This document shows positions 54,092 to 64,000 of a DNA stretch of 64,000 nucleotides, in pieces. The number at the start of each line of letters is the position of its first letter. Position 1 is the stretch's first letter. The stretch is from Neoceratodus forsteri (taxonomy: Eukaryota > Chordata > Ceratodontiformes > Ceratodontidae): positions 500,439,001 to 500,503,000 of the forward strand of contig CM057453.1 in NCBI GenBank assembly GCA_016271365.2, written 5' to 3'. Made by a program: the position numbers and the translations under genes. The notes below the pieces were generated by a model. That model was not told the DNA's origin and did not search any database. It was given only the letters and a program-made list of their open reading frames with translations.

Positions 54092-54180
54092 TGATTTCTA
54101 GGGGTGTGGAATGGTGTACTATCCACACTTCTGGCAGATTCCTAGCAGTTCTCTGGGAGGAGGGGCAGGCACACCCCTAT

Positions 54181-55162
54181 TTAGGGAAAACAGACTGGAG
54201 ACCGAGGACCCAAAATCAGCATCCCTGCATGACTCAGGTTGATGTGATAGGAGGAGATGAAGGTGTGTGCTGACTTCCACGTAGCAGCCCTGCAGATCTC
54301 CTGGATATGGATGTTCCTGGAAGCAGCCACCAAGGCAGCAGTACTTCTGGTGGAATGAGCCCTAAACCCAGCAGGAGACTCCCTACCAGCCAGCCTATAG
54401 CAGAGGTCGATGCAGGGTACTAGCCACCTGCCAATCATCTGCTTAGTTGCTGGTCTGCCAGGTACGGTTTCAGCATAGGTGACAAAGAACAGGCAAACCT
54501 CTCCCCAAACTCCAGCCGTACACGCCTTGTAATAGGCGAGCACTCGCCTCAGGTCCAATGAATGGAGTCATGCTCAGCCTCCGAGGCTGGATTGGTGAAG
54601 TACACTGGAAGTTAATCACCTGATTAAGGTGGAACTCCGAGACAATCTTCTGGAGGAACTTCGGATGGGGCGGATAACAACTTTGTCCTTGTGGAAGACC
54701 AAATAAAGAGACTCCACTGAGAGCACCTGGAGCTCACTGATTCTTCTGCTGGAAGTGATAGCCACTAAGAAGGTTGTTTTTCACAACAGGCGAGAGATAT
54801 CCCACCTGTGCATTGGTCTGAATGGCTTGTCCATGAGCACTGCCAAGACTAGCAATTAGTCCCAATGTGGTGATGGCTCAAACACTGGAGGGGACAAATG
54901 GTCAAGGCCTCTGAAGAAGCATCCAGTCACCTTCTCCTGCACCACAGTCGGCATATTGGCTCACGCCCGGTAGGCAGAGATGGCTGCCAGGTGCACCTTC
55001 AGATTCGTCGACTGTAGGCATGACTGGAAGAGGGACCAAAGGTAGTCCAGAATGCTCACCACCGGGCAGGACAAGGGGTCCAGCTCCTTGCCCTGACACC
55101 AAATGGAAAACCTGTTTCATTTGACTCCTTCCAAGAGGCTTTGACAACATATAGGACCTCAT
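54181..55162 (-). pseudogene. DIRS tyrosine recombinase
   Basis: 54181-54558 is an open catalytic domain: GRPATKQMIGRWLVPCIDLC, AGFRAHSTRSTAALVAASRN (the R-x2-H-x2-R-type HSTR box with Arg), IHIQEICRAATWKSAHTFIS, then SYHINLS, where the Tyr is the expected nucleophile position. Upstream, 54902-55162 holds the core-binding part (MRSYMLSKPLGRSQMKQVFH), and frames shift between them. The enzyme would insert a circular DNA intermediate. The missing link from 54560 to 54900 is interrupted. Confidence 0.82.
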
Positions 55163-55190
55163 CAGAGCGGACCAAAACCTGGAACTCTAG

Positions 55191-55952
55191 TCACTCAGGA
55201 ACCAGACAGTCAGGTGCAGGGACTAAAGGTCCAAGTGGGACCCTCCCTGAGAGAAACAGAGCAGATCCAGGAGGAGGCAAACTCCACGAGGTCTGCTGCT
55301 GAGGCTGAGAGATCAGGGTACCAGAACTGGCATGACCAGTCCGAGCCACCAGGATCATCCGAGCCTGTCCCTGCACACCTTGATCAGCACCTTGTGGATC
55401 AGGAGAAAGGAGGAAGACATACATGAGACCCAGGGTCCAGGGCCTCACAAAGGCATCCCCTAGCAGTGTCCTGCACTGAAGGGGGTGGGCACAAAATAAT
55501 CTCAGCTTCAGGTTCTCCCGAGTGGCAAACAGGTCGACCTGGGGAGTGTCACACTGGGAGAACAGGCGGTCGACTACTTCCTGGTGAAGGGACCACTCCT
55601 GAGATGCTTTGCCCACTTGGCTGACAACATCCGCCAGCTGGTTGGTGATGCTGGTCACATGAATCACCAGAAGGTGGGTGCCCAGACTGCGAATGAGGGT
55701 CCAATTATGGAGAGCTTCCCGGCACAATGGGAGGGAATGCGTCCCACCCTGCTTGTTGAAGTAGTACATGGTTGTCATGTTGTCTGTCTGGACCTGGATG
55801 ACCTGACCCTGAACATTTGGAGCAAAGGCCATCAGTGCTAGACGCAGTACAAGGAGCTCCAATGGGCTGATCTGACACTGGGACTCCTTGGGGTTCCTGA
55901 GCCGTGGATTCTGTGATCCCCAGGTGGGCTCCCCAACCCAGAGAGGCATCAA
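55191..55952 (-). pseudogene. DIRS RNase H and linker (open 253-codon frame)
   Basis: MMPLWVGEPTWGSQNPRLRN, then ISPLELLVLRLALMAFAPNV (Glu region), VIQVQTDNMTTMYYFNKQGG (Asp region) and VIHVTSITNQLADVVSQVGK (last Asp region). The linker reads EWSLHQEVVDRLFSQCDTPQ and VDLFATRENLKLRLFC, both characteristic of DIRS pol between RNase H and recombinase. One of the longest undamaged frames in the window. Confidence 0.88.
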
Positions 55953-56051
55953 TCATAAGAATGACCGTCAGCTCTGGGCGGACAATTGGGACTCCTTCCT
56001 GTAGATGGTCTGGGACTAGCTACCACTGGATGGCATCCCACATCAGCTGTG

Positions 56052-56960
56052 TCACTGTGACTGCCTGGTCGAGCTGACCAAGGCACTGAGACCACTGCCG
56101 GGCCAGCCCCCACTGCAATGGTGCATCCTAAAGTGGGCCCACTGGACCACACTGGTAAAAGCTGCTATGTACCCCAGCAGGCACAGGAAGTCCCAGACAG
56201 GGTGTGATTGCCCAATCTGAAATGATCGGGCAAAGGAGGTATGAGTCTGCCTTCTGTCCACCGGGAGTCAGACCTTAACCCCAAAGGAGTCAAGCTCTGC
56301 CTCAATTAAATGGATCACCTGTTAAGGACCAAGTTCCGACTTGGCCTCGCTGACTAGGAGGCCCAGGGCTGAGCAGGTCTGGAGGGCCAGATCCCTGGGC
56401 TGCTCTACCTCTACGCTGGAGAAACCAGCGGTCAGTCAGTCATCCATGTACTGGGTACACCAGACTCCTCGGCACCTGAAGAATGCTGCCACCACTACAA
56501 TGCACTTGGTGAAGACCTCCGAGGACCAAGGAAAGGCAGAACGGCATGGCCTGGAACTCGTGAAGGATCCTTCCGAGCGGAACTGCAGGAACCACCGTGG
56601 GATGGACAGATGGGGATGTGGAAGAAGGTGTCCTGAAGGTCCATAACGACATACACATCTCCTGCTTGAATGACGGAATTATCTGATTTGGGGTGACCAT
56701 CCAGAATTTGGGCAGCCATAGATATTTGTTGAGGTCTTGCCCATCCAGTATGTGGCGCCAACACCACCCCCCACCACCACCCCACAGACACACACACACA
56801 AATTTCAGTATCAGAAAGTATCTGGAGATAAACCCCTGGACCGGCTGAGGTGTCCCAGACACAAACCACTGCCCCCTTCTGGAGGAACTGGGCAATGTCC
56901 TCCCGAAGGGCACACAACATGTCCAGGGACACCACGTCCTCCCACGGAGCACAGGCTCAG
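56052..56960 (-). pseudogene. DIRS reverse transcriptase with an internal CA microsatellite
   Basis: 56440-56952 encodes GFISRYFLIL, where VPKKTGG should follow. Instead the frame meets Val/Cys/Gly codons made by a cacacaca/ccacc microsatellite (56756-56800). It then recovers with LDGQDLNKYL, the palm segment, FQAMPFCLSLV (FxALPFGLSSA-like) and, in another frame near 56445, QYMDD. 56052-56261 holds the thumb. Frameshifts plus the repeat disable it. Confidence 0.75.
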
Positions 56961-57004
56961 CTGGGTGGGAGAGCCTCGAAATCCAGAGGCAGTCCTCAAC
57001 TTAC

Positions 57005-58610
57005 CACTTCAAGCACTTCTGTTACACCCCTCCCAAAGGAAATTCACTTTCTATTCCTATACACATAAACACTACTCCAGACTTGATTATTTCTGTATTA
57101 GTGGAGAACACAGGGAGTTAATCCATAAAGTAGAAATTATGAATATAAATCTTTGGATCATGCCCTATTACCCTAGAGTTAGAATTGCGGAACAGAAAAA
57201 CACTTTCTGGAAATTTAATCCTCTCTGCTTCAAGACCCTGAGTTTAGGCATCTTTTGAAGAAAAAAATACCGGAAATTCTCAGAGATGATGCCTCCTCAA
57301 GTTACACATCAGCTGCTCTGGGATATGCTTAAAACAGTGCTGCGTGGACAACTAATAGCCGCAGCCAGAAAAAAGAAAATACAAGAGATTAGGCTCCAGG
57401 AATTACAGGAGAAACTCTGCTTTCTCCAGGAGTATATGCAGGAGACTCTAGTTTAGCAGACCAGGTGGCTCAGACTCAACAAGACATACAGAGACTTCTG
57501 ACTGCTAAGACAGAACAAGCGCTGGCGTGGTTTACACTAGAAATATTTTGAAAGGAGGGTCTAGAGCTTCTTGTATTTTGGTGTACCGGCTTCGCCGCCA
57601 GACACAAATGATGACATCACCACATTAAAGACCCCAGAACAGGCCAATACCAGCATACTACCTCTCAGATATTAGCATCCCTCCAGAGTTTTTACCAAGA
57701 TCTTTATTCTGAGTCTGTGTCGCCTAATCCACAACATATCGCTTCATTCCTTTCTAAACTAAAGTTACCAACCCTTTTGGATAGCCACAGAGAGAGATTA
57801 TTGCAGCCAATTACTGCCCTTGAATTACTTACTATCCAGAATTTAAAAAATGGAAAGAGCCCGGGCGGGTTATGGAGTGGAATTTTATAAACGAACATTT
57901 GAGTTAATTAAGGGTCCTTTATTGGCAACTTTACAAAATAGCCACTCAACTGCAAATTATCCTATATCCTGGCGACAGACAGTAAATACCAGCCACATTA
58001 AAACCCCAGAAACCACCTCATATATGCGATTCATACCATCCTATATCGATGTTAAATCAGGATTATAAAATATATACCAGCATTCTAGCTCATAGGCTTC
58101 ATGATATCCTTCCCCACCCAGATCAATCTGGCTTTATAAACTCCCGTCAAACTACTGATAACATAAACATACCTTTATCTCTCAAATCATGCATATCCAC
58201 CAGTCTCCCCTGTTGATATTAAGTTTAGATGTGCAAAAGGCCTTTGACAGCGTCTCAGGGACTTCTTGCAGGCGGCCCTAGCAAAGTTTGATTTTCCCAG
58301 GAATTTTTAGATAATATTAAGGGTATGTACACAAATCCAGAGGTGGTAATTAAGGTGAATGGCTCGCACTCCTCTAGTTTCCTCTCTACCATGGGACGCG
58401 ACAGGGCTGTCCCTTGTCCCATCTGTTGTCATCAGTATGCCAACCTATCGCCCAGCACTTGAGACAAGCCAAGCAATTACACATTTATGTCATCAATCAC
58501 ATCCAGCATAAATTGGCATATTATGCAGACGACCTTCTTTTGTACATCACCCAGCATTAGATATCTCTACGCACATTGGAGACTCCCCGACAGAACAGAT
58601 TATGGGTTAT
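57005..58610 (+). pseudogene. L1/Tx1 ORF2, endonuclease end to RT (heavily broken)
   Basis: HFLFLYTHKHYSRLDYFCIS-like codons, EQKNTFWKFNPLCFKTLSLG, then HQLLWDMLKTVLRGQLIAAA and KIQEIRLQELQEKLCFLQEY (linker). The RT start reads GYGVEFYKRTFELIKGPLLA and NSHSTANYPISWRQT at 57850-57990, SIWL-KLPSN-like, DVQKAFD-like at about 58225, then YADD-like at 58520 (tatgcagacgacc). Stops every 30-60 codons. Confidence 0.8.
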
Positions 58611-58624
58611 AAATCAATCAAGAC

Positions 58625-59613
58625 TAGCCCGTATCGGCGGGAGGCAGCCAGAGTCCGCGAGGGCTTAGGGCGCCCTCCTCCCACCCCGAAACCGCTCAGA
58701 ACCTAAAAAGGCCCGTGTCGGCAGGGGCAGCCACCCGGGTCCAGGCGGGCTTAGGACGCCTCCCACCCCCGAAACCGCCAGAACCTAAAGGAAAGTCAGA
58801 TCGGCAAGAGGCAGCCTGGTCCACGAGGGCTTAGGACGCCTCCCCACCCCAAACCGCCAGAACCTAAAAGAAAGTCAGACGGTAGGAGGCAGCCTCGGTC
58901 CGCGAGGGCTTAGGACGCCTCCCCACCCCGAAACCGCTCAGAACCTAAAGGAAAGCCGTAATGGCAGGAGGCAGCCCCTGGTCCACAAGGGCTTAGGACG
59001 CTCTCCCCCACCCCCCGAAACCGCTCAGGTACGACGGATTCGATAGCACAGAGCTGTGCTTACCTGCTCAGTGCTCTGAAGGGACTTAATTTTGGCACCT
59101 TTTTTCAGAAATACTGCTCCTTTAAAATACAATTAATTGCCCCCACACGAATGCAGATAGTTTTTTTTAAGCTGTGTTATGCCTGTTTTAAGCTATGTTT
59201 TGCCTGTTTTGTGTACTTGGTAGTAAAATCAAATATTGTCGGAACATTTCTAAGCCTTGCTAATTAACCCAGTACACTGTATCACAGCTCATTTACCAAA
59301 ATTGTCCTGCATTTTATAAGTGAGTTAGCCTTGAAATAAATTTGAGCCCTGTATTACAGCTCTTGTGTGAATTTTGACTTGCGATTTACAAAACAAAAAA
59401 AAAGTACTGCAGGTTTCTCCCACCATCCCCCACAAGCCCCTGTACCTGTATTTAACCTCGTCCTGTTTCTGCTTTCCCAGAACCTAAAGGAAAGCCGTAT
59501 CGGCAGAAGGCAGCCCGGGTCATGAGGGCAGGGCCTCCCCAACCCCAAACCGCTCAGGTAACGGACTCAATAGCACAGAGCTGTGCTTACCTGCTCAGTG
59601 CTCTGAAGGGACT
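58625..59613 (+). repeat. 80-bp GC-rich monomer array (5' region of the LINE)
   Basis: Five tandem units start at about 58625, 58711, 58791, 58871 and 58951, each 79-86 bp, of the form agccgtatcggcaggaggca, then gcc-ggtcc-cgagggctta, ggacgcctccccaccccgaa and accgctcagaacctaaagg. A sixth unit lies at 59491-59557. After unit 5 (59030-59086) and after unit 6 (59559-59613) the same 56-bp segment ending cagtgctctgaagggact follows, so a larger composite was duplicated. The array begins exactly at the LINE's 5' boundary. Confidence 0.88.
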
Positions 59614-59669
59614 CGGCCCTGCCGTCGCTACGCTCCAGCTCCCCACCGCCCCCACCACCACCCTTGGTC

Positions 59670-59735
59670 GTCACTCAGTTTTATAGGTAGTGGCACATGA
59701 CCGTCACTCAGTTTTATAGGTAGTGGCACGTGACC
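59670..59735 (+). promoter_or_regulatory. 33-bp tandem duplication with E-box, CCAAT and TATA-like sites
   Basis: gtcactcagttttataggta, then gtggcacatgacc, is repeated immediately, with cacgtg (E-box) in the second copy. aaccaatcagccc (CCAAT box) follows at 59741 and a TATA-like ccttataattt at 59770. This is upstream of the LINE coding start and downstream of the monomers. Promoter function is inferred only from these motifs. Confidence 0.5.
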
Positions 59736-60094
59736 ATCGATAACCAATCAGCCCACTTTCCCATTAGCTCCTTATAATTTTCTGCCACTAGTGGCCACCG
59801 CAGAGCAGATTCAATTTACTACTGGAAAAAAAATGCAGTTTCTCACAGTAACCATTATTATGCTTTGCCTAACCATATCTTACCTTCCACCCTCATCCCA
59901 TCCTATTCTACCTGGCCCTTTGCCTCTTCTCTCTTTAGTTACTAAGTCACCCCCTCCACTCCACCTCGGCACCAGCGAAGCACAACCGGCACCATTGGCA
60001 CAATTGGTCCCTGGCGGCCTCTATCCTCCCTCCCTCTTTCCACGCTGAGCAACCTGCCCTATATATCCCACTCTACTCAGACCCCAAGACAAAC

Positions 60095-61337
60095 TTGCTA
60101 ACTCCCAACCATCCCACTCGACGGGGGTCATCAGTAAAGACCATGCGCTTGTTAAGGCACACCCTGGCTCTCCTTCTCCTTGTAGCTGGGGACGTTGAAT
60201 GTAACCCGGGACCACCGTCCCCCACAGCTGGCCAACCCTCCGCACCAACTACGCACCTCCCTAAGGGTTTTAAAATTGTCCATCTAAACATATGCAGCAT
60301 CCTAAACAAAATAGCGGCCCTACAAACCACGATCCTTGCCTTTCTCCCTGATATCGTAATCATCACTGAATCTTGGCTGAAGCCCCATAACCGGGATGTA
60401 GAATTCTCAATACCCGGTTACTCCTTAATCCACCAGGACAGACAGGGCAAAAAGAAGGGTGGCGGCACTGCCATGTATATCTCCTCAAATCTCCAGTTTT
60501 CCATAATCACACCGACGGCACCCATACAAACTATAGACTCCCTGCTAATTAAAATCCCCCCTGCCACACTCTATCCCAGTATACATAGCAGGGTCATACT
60601 GTCCGCCAGACACACCTCTGGGTAGCATTCTTGACCACCTTGGTAACCTGAGGTCCCTTACGGAAGGCGGAGAACATACATCCTTGGAGATTTCAATCAG
60701 AACATTAGACGCAGCCTCTAAATCGCAATGCCAAATAAATGCCCTAAATTTGCACCAGCAAATAAAGGAACCCACTCGACTAAACCACAAATCCAATAAA
60801 CACATATTACTGGATTGGGCACTTACTACCCACCCTCATCGGATAGTTAAAGCTGGCCTATTACCAGACTCCCTTAGCGACCACCATATGACTTATATGG
60901 TGCATAAAATCTTCCGACCAATGGCCCCTCCACCCCGCACGCTTTACATCAGAGTTTATAAATCCCTTGACCTGACAGCTCTCCTCAACGACCTCACCAG
61001 CATTGACTGGTCCTTCATCCCCAGGGCCACCTCCATGGATGAGGCTCTGAAATATTTCTCTAATAACTTCCTAGCCATCTGGGACCTCCATGCTCCGCTC
61101 AGGAGATCCCGAGTAAGAGGATCCCACTTACCATGGGTAACAACTAACCTCATGACACACCTAAGAGCCAGAGACCGTGCCTGGAAATCCTTCAAGGCCA
61201 CAGGTGCGCAAACGGCTCAGCAACACTACCGGTCGCTAAGAAACGCCTGTACAAGACTCATACATCAGGCCAAATCAAATTACTTTAAAACTGCGCCAAC
61301 AATAATTTCTCACCCGCTCAATTCTGGAAGCAAATAA
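60095..61337 (+). pseudogene. LINE protein N-terminus: 2A-like motif and APE endonuclease (one frameshift)
   Basis: From ATG 60143 the frame reads MRLLRHTLALLLLVAGDVEC, then NPGP. Bases 60188-60214 encode G-D-V-E-C-N-P-G-P, the full canonical 2A consensus D-V-E-x-N-P-G-P, preceded by a hydrophobic run that could also act as a signal peptide. An upstream in-frame ATG is at 60095. Endonuclease: KIVHLNICSILNKIAALQTT (Asn), DIVIITESWLKP (catalytic Glu), KKKGGGTAMYIS. After a frameshift at about 60620 come LGDFNQN-like codons at 60685 and SLSDHHMTYMVH (SDH box) in the 60684-61337 frame. 2A motifs are known in some APE-type LINEs, where the ribosome skips the Gly-Pro bond. Confidence 0.88.
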
Positions 61338-61414
61338 AATCCTTCTTTCCCCACCGCCCAACCCCCACTCCTACTCTCAACCTCAAAGGAAGAATCATCA
61401 GGATCCTTGCTTGG

Positions 61415-63175
61415 TTGCCACTGAGTTTAATTCATATTCTCCACCAATGCTTCTTCTACTCTCCTCCCATCCCCATCCCCGCCCTTTGTGCCCCTAAAAT
61501 ATCCTCCTCGGCCTCCTTCTCGCTCCACCCAGTTTCACCTGGCCAGGTGCTAAAAATACTGCAGTCACTCAACCCATCTAAAGGTAAATGTCCATCGGGT
61601 CTGGATTCCAGAATGCTCCTACTCTCTGCCCCAGCCATAGCCCACCCTCTAACCCTGCTCTATAACCTGTCTTTCAAACTCGGGGCAGTCCCCAGTATAT
61701 GGAAACAAGCCACAGTCATTCCCCTACCCAAAGGAGGGGACCTCTCCTCCCAATCCAACTACCGGCCCATATCTCTGCTCCCCATCCTAGCCAAAATTCA
61801 GGAGCATCTAGTACTGTCCCAGCTCCACCACTATCTAGATACCACATAATTTTTCACCCCTTACCAAGCCGGCTTCAGAAAAAATCACTCCACCATCACC
61901 TCCCTCCTTCGCCTCACTAATTCCATCCTTACGGGGATGGACAAAGGGGAATTAACAGCAGCCATATTTATCGACCTGGTGAAAGCCTTCGACACGGTAT
62001 CTCATCCCCTGTTGTTGGCCAAACTTGCCCAAGCTGGACTGTCTGTGAACGCAAATAACTGGTTCCATTCATACCCGTCAGGTAGGTCCCAATCAGTCCG
62101 TATTGGCTAGGCAAGATCCACCTCACTTCCTGTCACCTGTGGAGTCCCCCAAGGGTCTGTACTCGGCCTGCTGCTGTTCTCTATCTTTCTCAACGATCTG
62201 CCTGCTGCCCGCTGCCTGCCCACAAATGGCTATCCATATGTACGCAGATGATATGGTGCTGTTTGCCTCTGGCTCATCCGCAAGCGCCGTGACAGCCTGT
62301 CTACAGAAGGACTTCGACTCCATCCAACGTTGGTTCCTCTCTAACCAACTATTCTTAAACACAAAAAAAACAGTCTCCCTCACCTTCGGCTCTCAGGCCA
62401 AACTAACCCGGCTTAGCGCCCCACCCACATTCTACACTCTGGACAGATCTCCACTTGAGGCCTGCACCTCATATCGTTATCTCGGCGTCTGGCTTGATCA
62501 GTACCTTGACTTCTCAGCGCATATAGACGCTCTACACAAAAAATTGCATCCCATGCTGGGAGCCCTCTACCGGAACAAGAATTGCATTCCTCTACCAACC
62601 AGACTAGCTATAGTCCAAAAAATGATCCTCCTGATTATGGATTACGGGGATGTTGTCTACTGTGCCGCCCCCCAAAACGTCCTTAGCTAGGCTTGATCCC
62701 CTCTACAACTCCTGCTGGTTCTCCTTGGACCATCCTCCCAATACCCATCACTGCGACATCTACCAGTCCGTGGACCTCCCCTCATTTCATAACCGACAAT
62801 TGCTTCACTGTGCTAGAACCGCTGCCAAGTTCTGATCGCAGACGCTCCCCCCCCACCTGTCTTCCTCCCTAACTGCCCTCTCCCCACCCACCTACGCTCT
62901 CAGAAACATAGAGTCTAGGCTCCTGCGCATTCCACACAGATCCACCCGGTCTGGCCAGGCTGCTTTCAGCTTCAGGTTGCCCAAATTATGGAACTCCCTG
63001 GCAGCTGATATCAGACACACCACAAGTACTCCTCAAAGGAATGCCCTTCTTAAAATGCACTTCTCTACCACCTGCTCCTGTTCCCCCTCCCCCACCGCTG
63101 AACCCCATCTCCTACAGTACCTACCAGCTGTTATCACCAGACTGGTTTTCTATTTTTCGGTCTGCACCTAATGTT
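61415..63175 (+). pseudogene. LINE reverse transcriptase and C-terminus (few lesions)
   Basis: 61415-61849: SGLDSRMLLLSAPAIAHPLT, WKQATVIPLPKGGDLSSQSN and YRPISLLPILAKIQEHLVLS, ending at a TAA where the frame should continue. After it, FIDLVKAFDTVSHPLLLAKL-like codons at 61965-62030 (first Asp). 62103-62690: GVPQGSVLG-like codons at the start in another frame, MAIHMYADDMVLFASGSSAS with the intact YADD at about 62240, and SYRYLGVWLDQYLDFSAHID. The C-terminal block PKLWNSLAADIRHTTSTPQR at 62980 is the standard CR1/L2-type ending. About five lesions in total. Confidence 0.86.
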
Positions 63176-63500
63176 TTAAAATGCAAACGAATATGTACCT
63201 ACTTTATTTGTATTATGACTGCCTCATCCATTGTTGTACCAAACACTTGTATGCACGTTTTTTTTGTTTCTTCTGTACTACTGTACCATTGTAACTCCCT
63301 ACCCCCAAGGCGCATCTGGAATTGAGCGGTACGCTGCTCAGCATGCCTTCCTGGTAAATCTCTTAAAAAAATAAATAAATTAAGACAAGTCTGAAGTTTT
63401 AGTAATACAACAGCCTCTCCCCCAAGCAATTCTTACTAGATACCCTTTTAAATGGAACCATCCCTATACAACATATTTGGGTACACGCATAACCCCAGAT

Positions 63501-64000
63501 CTAGAAATGGCAGACCTTGGAGAGTGGTCCCTGTGCTGGAGCTTAACTGAAGCCCAGGAACAGTAGCAGGGATGTGGGCCTGGCAGGAATCCCCCGTAGA
63601 AAGTAGGTACCAGCATAACTCCTGGAGTGAACTGGGGAGCCATGGAGTGCTGAGGCAGAGCCGAGTGATCGTGGCAGGTGTTGCCTCAGCTTTGTGTATA
63701 GTGCCAGCCGTTTGAAGGTGGGTCGGGGCCTGGGTCATCAGGAAAAGTCCTGGATGCCCCTGTGGCTTGGGCCGTGTCCAGGGGTCCAGGTGGGAAGGGC
63801 CGCTCACTTTCCCGCTCCAGTGAAAGGGGGGACGACCAGTGCAAACAGTAAAAGGGACCCATGAGGAAAGAAAAGGAATGTTGGCTTACCGGATCCATTA
63901 CATGCCCAGGAAATTGCAGGGATCTGTGTTCCAGGGAGTCTTGGGTAGAGCACCTGAGAGAGTGAAGTGGTAGAAAAGGAGAATCCTTGCTGTGTCTGCT
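63501..64000. other. No recognisable feature
   Basis: GC-rich end of the window after the L1 fragment. Minus-strand frames are open for 70-119 codons but are Pro/Ser/Thr-rich without known motifs. No repeat elsewhere in the window matches it clearly. It could be a further DIRS or L1-flanking repeat. Confidence 0.4.

Larger units (their letters stand above)
53805..57000 (-). mobile_element. DIRS retrotransposon, copy 2 (RT to terminal repeat)
   Basis: Minus strand: RT (56960-56052), RNase H (55952-55191), tyrosine recombinase (55162-54181), then a non-coding end with an inverted repeat (53813-54091). No gag upstream; the 5' edge abuts an L1/Tx1 fragment at about 57005. The sequence is distinct from the DIRS at 1-11940, so there are at least two DIRS copies or families here. 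Confidence 0.85.
58625..63381 (+). mobile_element. Nearly full-length CR1/L2-group LINE with 2A motif and 5' monomer array
   Basis: 4.76 kb between the aagac duplications. 5' region: tandem 80-bp GC-rich monomers (58625-59029), a 390-bp AT-rich spacer and one more monomer (59491-59557), then a 33-bp duplication. One protein frame follows: 2A-like N-terminus, APE endonuclease, RT and a C-terminal WNSL block. The 3' end is tcttaaaaaaataaataaat. The few lesions and the intact active sites suggest it is younger than its host L1. Confidence 0.88.
57005..63500 (+). mobile_element. L1/Tx1 LINE fragment, split by the 2A-bearing LINE
   Basis: 57005-58619 and 63387-63500. It starts in the endonuclease end and runs through RT. 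The two sides join in the sequence ggttataaa...caatcaagac / aagtctgaagttttag, exactly as in the other plus-strand L1 at 47237-47275. The 5-bp sequence aagac at 58620-58624 and 63382-63386 is the target duplication of the inner LINE. Confidence 0.8.

Noticed and set aside
58625..59029. Independent satellite next to the LINE
   Set aside because: The LINE's target duplication lies immediately outside the array, so the array was inserted with the LINE.
63448..63898. Minus-strand frames of 70-119 codons at the window end
   Set aside because: Pro/Ser/Thr-rich without motifs, and one overlaps antisense L1 sequence.

Overview
This window is a graveyard of transposable elements from a large, repeat-rich vertebrate genome. 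No host gene, tRNA, rRNA, CRISPR array or bacterial feature was recognised. The mixture of DIRS tyrosine-recombinase retrotransposons, Ty3/gypsy elements, L1/Tx1 LINEs, CR1/L2-group LINEs, MIR-type CORE-SINEs, a hAT transposon and an endogenous retrovirus fits an amphibian (caecilian or salamander type) best. A lungfish or non-avian reptile is possible. The taxon is inference, because no single-copy gene is present to confirm it.

Layout. (1) 1-11940: a minus-strand DIRS element whose 5' half (gag and start of RT, 8969-11940) and 3' half (rest of RT, RNase H, start of recombinase, 1-1725) are separated by about 7.2 kb. That block holds a broken hAT transposase (1870-6378). The hAT is itself hit by a 622-bp GC-rich SINE-like retroposon and by a 1.65-kb L1 copy carrying only ORF1, each with 16-bp target duplications, and it is preceded by a 60-85-bp tandem repeat (6690-7800). 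(2) 12231-53798: scattered plus-strand pieces of one endogenous retrovirus (gag-pro, RT, RNase H, integrase start, probable 3' LTR) forced apart by nested insertions. These are a truncated L2-like LINE; a complete gypsy element in reverse (14645-24347, TSD ctat); and an L1 (25999-49187, 16-bp TSD). The L1 holds a divergent gypsy LTR, which holds a minus-strand L1 (27724-45544). That second L1 holds a CORE-SINE cut by a solo gypsy LTR (TSD gttg) and a second complete gypsy element (33431-43130, TSD tttg). (3) 53805-57000: a third DIRS copy with RT, RNase H, recombinase and a terminal inverted repeat. (4) 57005-63500: an L1/Tx1 fragment split by a nearly complete CR1/L2-group LINE (58625-63381). 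That LINE has an 80-bp monomer array at its 5' end and a canonical 2A motif at the start of its protein.

The most interesting content: the gypsy family has about 1.6-kb LTRs and a Gag with the architecture of the domesticated vertebrate PNMA proteins, and one 337-codon gag ORF is still open. The 2A-bearing LINE with a monomeric 5' region is the second highlight. The third is that the CORE-SINEs share their 3' tail with the L2-like LINEs in the same window, so a SINE and its probable mobilising LINE can be seen together.

Nearly all coding regions carry frameshifts or stops, many of them 1-2-nt differences in homopolymers or dinucleotides. Some may be assembly errors rather than real decay.
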